NCBI GenBank assembly: GCA_937916565.1
Contig: CALFSR010000111.1
Span: 1 to 24,121 of the forward strand
Length of the DNA stretch: 24,121 bases
DNA from: an uncultured Bacillota bacterium
GTDB taxonomy: Bacteria > Bacillota > Limnochordia > Limnochordales > ZCTH02-B6
Direction: 5' to 3'
Shown here piece by piece: positions 1 to 5,092 of this stretch. The notes beneath the pieces were generated by a model. The model was not told the DNA's origin. It did not search any database and saw nothing but the letters and a program-made list of their open reading frames with translations. A program made the translations under genes and the position numbers. Positions within the stretch are counted from its first letter, which is position 1. The number at the start of each line of letters is the position of its first letter.

Positions 1-930
1 CCCGAGGGGCGCCCAGGCGACGGGCGCGAGAAGGAAGTTCTTTCGCAGCGCGGCGGCCGGCGGGGTGGGGCTTATGACGAGCAGGTGCGCGTCCCGTCCC
101 TCCCCCCAGGCGGCCACGCGTCCCACGAAGTCATCCATGCGCCGGACGGCGGCCCTCCGCAGGGTTTCCAGCCGTCCGGGCGCGACGGCGTCGCCGTAGG
201 CGTCAAGGCGCGCCAAGTCGGCCAGCTCCACGACGATGAGGCTCGCCCGCGGCGCGACGGCCAGAAATGCGTCCCACAGCCGATCGTAGTCGGTTCGCCA
301 GCCAAAGGGCCACTCGGGATCGATCGCCAGCGTTTCCCGGCCGACCGATCCCAACGGGACCGAGCCGCGGGCGTCCATGGCGATGAGGACGGCGTGGCGG
401 CGGAACGCGTCGTGCAAGTCCCCGTTTCCGAGAACGGCCGTTTCCCCGCCGGCGTCCCGGACAGCCTGGCCGAGGGCTCCGGGCACGATAGGACCGGGCA
501 GGCCGGCGTTGCGGGCCAAAAGCTCGGCGAGGCCGAGGAACAGGACGCGGCCGTCGGGTTCGAAGCCGGTCAACGAGCGGTAAAGATCGACCGCCGGCTG
601 ATCCCGGTACTCCGCGCCCGCGTCAAAGGCGAGCCCGCTCATGCTGCCGGCCCGGGCCCGTACTCCCGCGCCGATCGTCGCGTGGGCCGCCGCCGTGGCC
701 GTGCCGCCGGTGCGGGCGTTCATAAGGCCGATCATGCCGCCCCGCGCCAGCACGGTCCGCAAGGTTGCCCAGTCCGGGCCGGTAAAGTCCTCGACCGAAA
801 GGGCGTCGATGACCAGTATGACCACTTGGCGGGCCGGGCCGGGGTCGCCGGGCGGCGCAGCAGCCGCGGCGCGTGCGCTGGAAAAGGAAAATGCTGCCTG
901 GGCCAGCAGCGATGCGAGCCCAAGCAGCAT
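1..930 (-). CDS. alkaline-phosphatase-superfamily-like exported protein (partial, C-terminus beyond the left edge)
   Basis: Reading the reverse strand from the ATG at 930 gives 310 codons with no stop before position 1, so the 3' end lies outside the window. The protein starts with a hydrophobic stretch (residues 1-20) ending in SSARA and an alanine run, which looks like a signal peptide or anchor. It is followed by a strand-loop VVILVIDALS (residues 36-45) and a segment TGGTATAAAHATIGAG. This arrangement, an Asp-x-x-Ser/Thr after a hydrophobic strand followed by a Gly/Thr-rich segment, resembles the uncharacterised exported alkaline-phosphatase-fold proteins of Clostridia. No activity can be assigned without the missing C-terminal metal ligands. 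In-frame TTG codons at 939 and 936 are alternative starts, and no strong ribosome binding site is visible. The gene follows rpsD after 46 bases that contain a terminator-like hairpin. I am confident that it is coding and less sure of the family. Confidence 0.72.
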   Translation of the reverse strand, partial: MLLGLASLLAQAAFSFSSARAAAAAPPGDPGPARQVVILVIDALSVEDFTGPDWATLRTVLARGGMIGLMNARTGGTATAAAHATIGAGVRARAGSMSGLAFDAGAEYRDQPAVDLYRSLTGFEPDGRVLFLGLAELLARNAGLPGPIVPGALGQAVRDAGGETAVLGNGDLHDAFRRHAVLIAMDARGSVPLGSVGRETLAIDPEWPFGWRTDYDRLWDAFLAVAPRASLIVVELADLARLDAYGDAVAPGRLETLRRAAVRRMDDFVGRVAAWGEGRDAHLLVISPTPPAAALRKNFLLAPVAWAPLG

Positions 931-944
931 TCCCAACAAGACCG

Positions 945-967
945 GTGCCCGGCGGGCTGCCGGGCAC
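945..967 (-). terminator. terminator-like hairpin after rpsD
   Basis: A perfect 9-bp stem (GTGCCCGGC at 945-953 and GCCGGGCAC at 959-967) with a 5-base loop begins 9 bases beyond the rpsD stop. On the transcribed strand it is followed by CGGTCTTGTTGG rather than a clean T run. It could terminate or attenuate rpsD transcription before the downstream exported-protein gene. Confidence 0.5.
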
Positions 968-976
968 GACGGGGCG

Positions 977-1582
977 TTAGCGGGCGTAGAACTCGACGAC
1001 CAAGGTCTCGTTGACCTTGATGGGGATCTCCTCCCGGCCGGGCATCCGCAGGAGCTTGCCGGAGCGGTTCTCCTTGTCGACCTCCACGTACGGCACACTG
1101 GACGGACCCGCCTCCAGGCTGGCGACCACCAGGTCCAGGTTGCGGGACTTCTCGCGCATGCCGACGACCTGGCCCGGCTTCACCTGGAAGGACGGGATGT
1201 CCACCTTGCGGCCGTCCACGGTGACGTGCCCGTGGGTAACCAGCTGGCGGGCGGCCGGCAGCGTCGGCGCGAGCCCCATGCGGTAGACGACGTTGTCCAG
1301 GCGCGTCTCCAAGAGCTGCAGCACCAGTTCGCCGGTGCGGCCGCGGTAGCGGGCGGCCTTGCGGAACAGGTTGTGCAGGTACGTCTCGGACACGCCGTAG
1401 ATCGCCTTCAGCTTTTGCTTCTCCAACAGCTGGCGCCCGTATTCCGAAATCTTGCGCCGGGGCGCCCGTCCATGCTGGCCCGGCGGATACGGACGCTTGA
1501 GGGCGGGACACTTGGGCGAGCCGCAAATGGGTTCGCCGAGCCGCCTGCAGATGCGGTGCTTCGGTCCGGTCAGTCTTGCCAT
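977..1582 (-). CDS. rpsD: 30S ribosomal protein S4
   Basis: This is the primary 16S rRNA-binding protein that nucleates assembly of the 30S body. The product is 201 aa, starting at the ATG at 1582 with GGAGG at 1591-1595 upstream. The longer open frame to 1786 has no family similarity. The N-terminal signature ends in RPYPPGQHG (residues 30-38), and a central S4 RNA-binding domain (LETRLDNVVYRMG onward) is followed by the usual C-terminal VNETLVVEFYAR. The zinc-knuckle region is unusual: its candidate ligands are His9, Cys12, Cys20 and Cys25, with a shorter loop than the four-cysteine form. The gene is not next to rpsM, rpsK or rpoA but stands apart, divergent from the DUF951 gene, as in Bacillus where rpsD is a separate autoregulated unit. 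Autoregulation here is an inference. Confidence 0.97.
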   Translation of the reverse strand: MARLTGPKHRICRRLGEPICGSPKCPALKRPYPPGQHGRAPRRKISEYGRQLLEKQKLKAIYGVSETYLHNLFRKAARYRGRTGELVLQLLETRLDNVVYRMGLAPTLPAARQLVTHGHVTVDGRKVDIPSFQVKPGQVVGMREKSRNLDLVVASLEAGPSSVPYVEVDKENRSGKLLRMPGREEIPIKVNETLVVEFYAR

Positions 1583-1654
1583 CCTTCGATCCTCCAATAT
1601 CCACCAATTATGTTCGCCAGCAGCCACGGGAACATACGGGGATCCACTCTTAAT

Positions 1655-1683
1655 AAGGTATACTTTCAGCCGCTTGGCATCAA
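1655..1683 (-). promoter_or_regulatory. candidate rpsD promoter
   Basis: On the reverse strand TTGATG (1683-1678) is followed by the AT-rich stretch AAGTATACCTTATTAAG, which stands out in very GC-rich surroundings. The spacing is 15 bases to TATACC or 17 to TACCTT, so neither choice is ideal. A start near 1650 would give rpsD a leader of about 65 bases. The same AT-rich block reads TATACT on the plus strand (1659-1664) and might also serve the DUF951 gene, but no matching -35 is visible there. Confidence 0.3.
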
Positions 1684-1846
1684 GAGCTTTTTGCAGCACG
1701 GCTCGTCCAAGGGCCGGCGCGGGGGCAGGAAGCGGGCCGGTCGTCGAGAAGAAGACAGTCCCATATCCGTCTCCCGCCGGCGGCAAAGACGCGCCGGCGC
1801 GGCGGGAATGGGCGCGAAGATTGCGGTGGAGGTCGGAGGAGACGCC

Positions 1847-2056
1847 GTGCCGCAGAAGTTCTACCTAGGCGACGTGGTCCAAATGCGCAAGGCGCACCCG
1901 TGCGGCAGCGACCAGTGGGAGGTGCTGCGTACGGGGATGGACTTCCGCATCCGCTGCTTGGGCTGCGGGCGGGTCGTCATGCTCCCGCGGCGCCGCTTCG
2001 AGCGGCAGGTCAAGGCGGTCGTCAAGCGGGTCATCGACGAGCAAGGCGTTTCCTGA
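1847..2056 (+). CDS. DUF951 family small protein (YyzM-like)
   Basis: The product is 69 aa and starts at GTG 1847, behind GGAGGAG at 1835-1841. The frame stays open upstream to an ATG at 1808 and beyond, but that part has no family similarity and the ribosome binding site supports the GTG. The family core is plain: YLGDVVQMRKAHPCG, then WEVLRTGMDFRIRCLGCGR, then a basic helix (LPRRRFERQVKAVVKRV). Cysteines in HPCG and RCLGCGR suggest metal binding, although DUF951 has no established function. In many Firmicutes the family is found close to the replication-origin-proximal rpsF region, as here. It ends 28 bases before the rpsF promoter, so rpsF can be transcribed separately. Confidence 0.9.
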   Translation: MPQKFYLGDVVQMRKAHPCGSDQWEVLRTGMDFRIRCLGCGRVVMLPRRRFERQVKAVVKRVIDEQGVS

Positions 2057-2084
2057 CGCCGCTGGCAGTCCGCGGAAACGCGGA

Positions 2085-2113
2085 TTGCCCCTGTCCTCCC
2101 CCGGTGCTATAAT
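2085..2113 (+). promoter_or_regulatory. sigma-A-type promoter of the rpsF operon
   Basis: TTGCCC at 2085-2090 is separated by exactly 17 bases from a consensus TATAAT at 2108-2113. The predicted transcription start is near 2120, giving a leader of about 65 bases before the rpsF GTG. This is the best promoter match in the window and lies between the DUF951 stop and rpsF. Confidence 0.8.
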
Positions 2114-2130
2114 ACACAAGCGGTATCCCT

Positions 2131-2154
2131 GCTCCAGGCGCCGGCGCCTGGGGC
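2131..2154 (+). promoter_or_regulatory. rpsF leader hairpin (candidate S6:S18 autoregulatory site)
   Basis: An 18-bp perfect palindrome, CCAGGCGCCGGCGCCTGG at 2134-2151, extends to a 12-bp RNA stem (2131-2154) with one G-U pair. It lies within the predicted leader, shortly before the rpsF ribosome binding site. In many bacteria the S6:S18 complex binds a hairpin in the rpsF leader that carries a conserved CCG. This hairpin has CCG at its centre, but I cannot confirm the exact motif by eye. Confidence 0.45.
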
Positions 2155-2184
2155 CACAGTCCAAAGGGAGGAGGTGAAGCCGCG

Positions 2185-2565
2185 GTGCGACCCTACGAGG
2201 CAATGGTCGTGCTGGAGCCCGGCTTGGCCGACGACGCCATGGAGGCGGTGTTCAACCGCGTCACCGGCGCCATCACGGGCAAGGGCGGGGAAGTGACCCA
2301 TCTCGACCGCTGGGGCAAGCGCCGGCTCGCCTACGAAATCGGCGGGCATATGGAAGGCTTCTACGCGTTGATCAAGTTCCGGGGAACCCCGGAGGCGGCC
2401 ATCGAATTGGACCGCGTCTTGCGCATTACCGACCCGGTCATGCGCCACCTGATCGTGCGCGAAGACGTCGGGCGCCGCAAGGCCGCTGCCCAGGCGGCCG
2501 TGGCCCAGCCGGCGGCGGACGCTGCCGGTGAGGCGGGCGAGGCCGGAGCTGCCGCTTCCGAGTAA
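2185..2565 (+). CDS. rpsF: 30S ribosomal protein S6
   Basis: S6 binds the central domain of 16S rRNA together with S18, and its partner gene rpsR lies two genes downstream. The product is 126 aa, starting at GTG 2185 with GGAGGTGA at 2170-2177. Residues 1-95 follow the S6 ferredoxin-like fold: an initial RPYEAMVVLEPG, then LDRWGKRRLAYEI in the middle and VMRHLIVREDV at the end. After about residue 95 comes a 30-residue tail rich in alanine and glutamate (AAAQAAVAQPAADAAGEAGE), which is longer than the typical 95-100 aa protein but common in GC-rich lineages. It is the first gene of the classical rpsF-ssb-rpsR operon. Confidence 0.97.
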   Translation: MRPYEAMVVLEPGLADDAMEAVFNRVTGAITGKGGEVTHLDRWGKRRLAYEIGGHMEGFYALIKFRGTPEAAIELDRVLRITDPVMRHLIVREDVGRRKAAAQAAVAQPAADAAGEAGEAGAAASE

Positions 2566-2648
2566 CACCGGCGGCGGGAGCCCACGGCGGGCCGGCGGCC
2601 CGGGAGACCACCCGGCCGGCGGTCCCGGATGCGGAGGAGGGAAGCTGC

Positions 2649-3038
2649 GTGCTCAACCGCGTGATTCTGATCGGCCGCTTGGCGTCCGATCCGGAGCTGC
2701 GCTACACCCAGCAGGGGGTGGCGGTGACCAACTTTCGCATCGCCGTGGACAGGCCCTTCAGCAACCAGCAGGGCGAGCGGGAAACCGACTTCTTTCCCAT
2801 CGTCACCTGGCGGAAGCTGGCGGAAACTTGCGCGCACAACTTGAGCAAGGGGCGTCTCGTGGCCGTGGAAGGGCGCCTGCAGAGCCGCTCTTTCCAAGCG
2901 CAGGACGGCTCCACCCGCTGGGTCACCGAAGTGGTGGCGGACAACGTCCGCTTCCTGGACTGGCCCAAGGACGGCAGGCCGGAACCCGCCGGGGCGGCGA
3001 CCTTTGACGGCATCGAAGAGGACGAGGTTCCCTTTTAG
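2649..3038 (+). CDS. ssb: single-stranded DNA-binding protein
   Basis: SSB coats single-stranded DNA during replication, repair and recombination and recruits partner proteins through its C-terminal tip. The product is 129 aa, starting at GTG 2649 behind a GGAGGGAAG ribosome binding site. Residues 1 to about 105 form one OB fold, with the typical opening LNRVILIGRLASDPELRYT and central FFPIVTWRKLAE. The acidic tip is present as EEDEVPF. The disordered linker between fold and tip is only about 15-20 residues, much shorter than in the main SSB of Bacillus or E. coli. Its position between rpsF and rpsR is the standard one for the housekeeping gene, so it is not an accessory competence SSB. Confidence 0.96.
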   Translation: MLNRVILIGRLASDPELRYTQQGVAVTNFRIAVDRPFSNQQGERETDFFPIVTWRKLAETCAHNLSKGRLVAVEGRLQSRSFQAQDGSTRWVTEVVADNVRFLDWPKDGRPEPAGAATFDGIEEDEVPF

Positions 3039-3053
3039 ACAGGAGGGACTTGC

Positions 3054-3278
3054 ATGCGGCGCGATCGGAAGCGCAAGAAGAAGGTTTGTGCCTTCTGCGT
3101 CGATAAGATCGACCACGTCGATTATAAGGAAACCGGCCGCCTGCGCCGGTATTTGACCGAGCGGGCCAAGATTTTGCCCCGGCGCATTACCGGCAACTGC
3201 GCCCGGCATCAGCGGCAGCTGACCGTGGCCATCAAGCGGGCACGGCAAGTTGCGCTGCTGCCCTACACCGTCGACTGA
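3054..3278 (+). CDS. rpsR: 30S ribosomal protein S18 (zinc-type)
   Basis: This is the S6 partner in the 30S platform. The product is 74 aa, with an ATG start 8 bases after an AGGAGG box and 15 bases after the ssb stop. A basic N-terminus (RRDRKRKKKV) is followed by CAFC (Cys12, Cys15) and, in the second half, GNCARHQRQL (Cys49, His52). C-x2-C plus C-x2-H marks the zinc-binding form of S18, which is retained in many Firmicutes while other species carry cysteine-free copies. The core YLTERAKILPRRITG is canonical. It is the last gene of the rpsF operon, with a strong hairpin 76 bases after the stop. Confidence 0.97.
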   Translation: MRRDRKRKKKVCAFCVDKIDHVDYKETGRLRRYLTERAKILPRRITGNCARHQRQLTVAIKRARQVALLPYTVD

Positions 3279-3354
3279 CGGAAACGGGCAAGCCCCTGCC
3301 CGGGAAGCAACCCGCTGTGCCGGCAGGAAGACTTGACCAACGGCGACTGGAGAC

Positions 3355-3382
3355 GAAAGGTGGGCCCTGCGGCCCACCTTTC
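3355..3382 (+). terminator. terminator-like hairpin after rpsR
   Basis: A perfect 12-bp stem (GAAAGGTGGGCC at 3355-3366, GGCCCACCTTTC at 3371-3382) encloses the 4-base loop CTGC. The TTTC forms the base of the stem itself, and ACGCTTAAGCGG follows, so there is no free T run. It probably ends or attenuates the rpsF-ssb-rpsR transcript before the next gene. Confidence 0.65.
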
Positions 3383-3492
3383 ACGCTTAAGCGGCGGCTG
3401 AAGGATAGCACCGCGCCCGCGACGAAGTTCCGCCGGAGACCGGTGGAGGTGGCGGCGAGGCGCTTACAGGTCGCGGGCCGCCATCGCCCGCA

Positions 3493-3520
3493 GCCTTTAG
3501 GCCGCCGCGCGCCTTTAGGC
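3493..3520 (+). repeat. two copies of GCCTTTAGGC, 18 bases apart
   Basis: GCCTTTAGGC occurs at 3493-3502 and 3511-3520. Each copy is a near-palindrome (GCCT and AGGC around TT), and the second ends 34 bases before the ATG of the yybS-type gene. Identical half-symmetric sites about two helical turns apart can be an operator, but they could also form a small RNA stem. Nothing else in the gap identifies their role. Confidence 0.4.
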
Positions 3521-3554
3521 ATGCAGTACCTGCACGATGGGGCGGGGTGAAGGC

Positions 3555-4592
3555 ATGGACCCGGAGCGGTCGCCCCAGGAGCAGGGCCGGGCCGCGGACG
3601 GCGCCGTACTGGCCGTCATCGCCGTCCTGATGGCGTTGACCGGGGCGCTTTTCCCGGTGCCCATGTGGCTCGTGGCCCCGGTGCCCCTGGCTGTCCTGGC
3701 CTACCGCCATGGCTATCGCTTGAGCATCATCACGGCCGTGCTGGCTGTCGTGCTCGTCGGTTACGTGGAGCAGCAGGTGTTCGCCGGCTTGAGCCAGGTG
3801 GCGCCCGCGGCGCAGCTGCGCTTTTCCCTGCTGGGCATCATGGTCGTCCCCGTGACGCTGGGGCTGATCGGCCTTGTGATCGGTGGGGCTTGGCGCGAAG
3901 GTGCCAGCGCCGGCCAGACGTTTGCCCTCACGGTGCTGGCCGCCCTCTTGCCCGGTGCGGTTTTTTGGGTGGGCGTCCGGCTCGTCCACGGCGTCGATCT
4001 GCTCCAAGTCTTTATGGACAACTCGCTGCTCCTGGCGAAAGCGGTGGTCGAGCAGGCGGGCGAAACAGGCCTAGGGCCTGATGCCGTCGGCGAGTGGCGG
4101 GCGATGATCCAGGACGCCGAGCGGGGCTTTCCTCTCATCCGGCCGTTTCTGCCCGGATCGGCGGTGGTGACCGCCGGCGTTTTGGCCGCGGTCAATATGA
4201 CGCTGGCCCGACTGCTGCTCGTGCGGGCGGGGGAGCGGCCCGCGTGGTTTCCGCCCTTTGGCGCCTGGCGGTTTCCATGGCCCCTGGCCCTTGGCTTTGT
4301 AGCCGGGCACGGGCTGCTGCTGGCGGGGGCGGCCGCCGGGATGGACGGTCTGGCCATCGCCGGGGAAAACTTGCGGGTCATGTTTCACTGGCTCTTTACG
4401 GTGCAGGGCCTGGCCATCGGCTGGTACTGGCTGGAGCGGCGCCTCGCGCCGGCGTGGCGCGTGCTCATCCTCGCCGTCCTTTTTCTCTGGGCTCCGGCCC
4501 TGCTGGCGTGGGCCGGCGTGCTCGACACGTGGTTCAACTTCCGCCGGCTGCCCCACCCGGAGGATGAGGGCGAGCCGGGCGGTGCGCGGTAG
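3555..4592 (+). CDS. DUF2232 multi-pass membrane protein (YybS family)
   Basis: The product is 345 aa and starts at ATG 3555 behind GGGGTGAAGG; an upstream in-frame start at 3537 has no such site. Residues 15 to about 115 contain several adjacent hydrophobic helices (AVLAVIAVLMALTGALF, VPLAVLAYRHGY, then a run through VTLGLIGLVIGG). Further helices lie near residues 120-145 and 195-215, and three or more in the last 120 residues, giving about eight membrane segments and a charged C-terminal tail. The middle loop (DNSLLLAKAVVEQAGE to MIQDAERGFPLIRPFLPG) and the late FHWLFTVQGLAIGWYWLERR segment fit DUF2232/YybS, which lies between rpsR and rplI in many Firmicutes. The biochemical role of the family is unknown. 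Confidence 0.85.
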   Translation: MDPERSPQEQGRAADGAVLAVIAVLMALTGALFPVPMWLVAPVPLAVLAYRHGYRLSIITAVLAVVLVGYVEQQVFAGLSQVAPAAQLRFSLLGIMVVPVTLGLIGLVIGGAWREGASAGQTFALTVLAALLPGAVFWVGVRLVHGVDLLQVFMDNSLLLAKAVVEQAGETGLGPDAVGEWRAMIQDAERGFPLIRPFLPGSAVVTAGVLAAVNMTLARLLLVRAGERPAWFPPFGAWRFPWPLALGFVAGHGLLLAGAAAGMDGLAIAGENLRVMFHWLFTVQGLAIGWYWLERRLAPAWRVLILAVLFLWAPALLAWAGVLDTWFNFRRLPHPEDEGEPGGAR

Positions 4593-4642
4593 ATGGGGCG
4601 CGGCCGGGTTTCTCCGGCGGCGCACGGAGGGAGACGTGTCCG

Positions 4643-5092
4643 ATGAAGGTCATCCTGCTGCAAGACGTCAAGGGCATGGGCAAGAAGAACGATGTCGTCG
4701 AGGTGGCGGAAGGCTACGCCCGGAATTATCTCATCCCGCGGGGTTTGGCCGCGGAAGCCAGCACCGCCAACCTCAAGCAGCGGGAACAGACGATCCAGAG
4801 CCAGACCCGCAAGCGGCAGCGGGAAGAGGAGCAGGCCCAGGCCATCGCGCAAAAGATTGCCTCCCTGCGCCTGCAGATCAAGGTCAAAGCCGGCGAGGGC
4901 GGCCGCCTCTTTGGCTCGGTGACCAGCGCGGACATCGCCCGGGAGCTTGAGCGCCAGGCCGGCGTCACCGTCGACAAGCGCCGCATCGAGCTTGAGGAGC
5001 CCATCAAGAGCGTCGGGACATACCAGGTGCCGGTGAAGCTGCACCCCGGCGTGCAGGCGACCGTGGCCGTGTCCGTGGTGGGAGAAGGCTGA
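4643..5092 (+). CDS. rplI: 50S ribosomal protein L9
   Basis: L9 has two globular domains joined by a long helix and reaches out from the L1 side of the 50S subunit, where it influences frame maintenance. The product is 149 aa, the usual length. The N-terminal signature is MKVILLQDVKGMGKKNDVVEVAEGYARNYLIPRG in content (residues 1-34). The charged connecting helix lies at about 42-75 (KQREQTIQSQTRKRQREEE), and the C-terminal rRNA-binding domain includes GRLFGSVTSADIA and ends LHPGVQATVAVSVV. It follows the membrane-protein gene after 50 bases with its own GGAGGGAG box. Its stop overlaps the start of the LonC gene as TGATG, which implies translational coupling. The gdpP gene that often precedes rplI in Firmicutes is not present. 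Confidence 0.97.
   Translation: MKVILLQDVKGMGKKNDVVEVAEGYARNYLIPRGLAAEASTANLKQREQTIQSQTRKRQREEEQAQAIAQKIASLRLQIKVKAGEGGRLFGSVTSADIARELERQAGVTVDKRRIELEEPIKSVGTYQVPVKLHPGVQATVAVSVVGEG

Noticed and set aside
641..2056. 471-codon plus-strand open frame running through rpsD
   Set aside because: Only its last 69 codons (DUF951) have family similarity. The rest is antisense to rpsD and to the phosphatase-like gene, a common artefact in GC-rich DNA.
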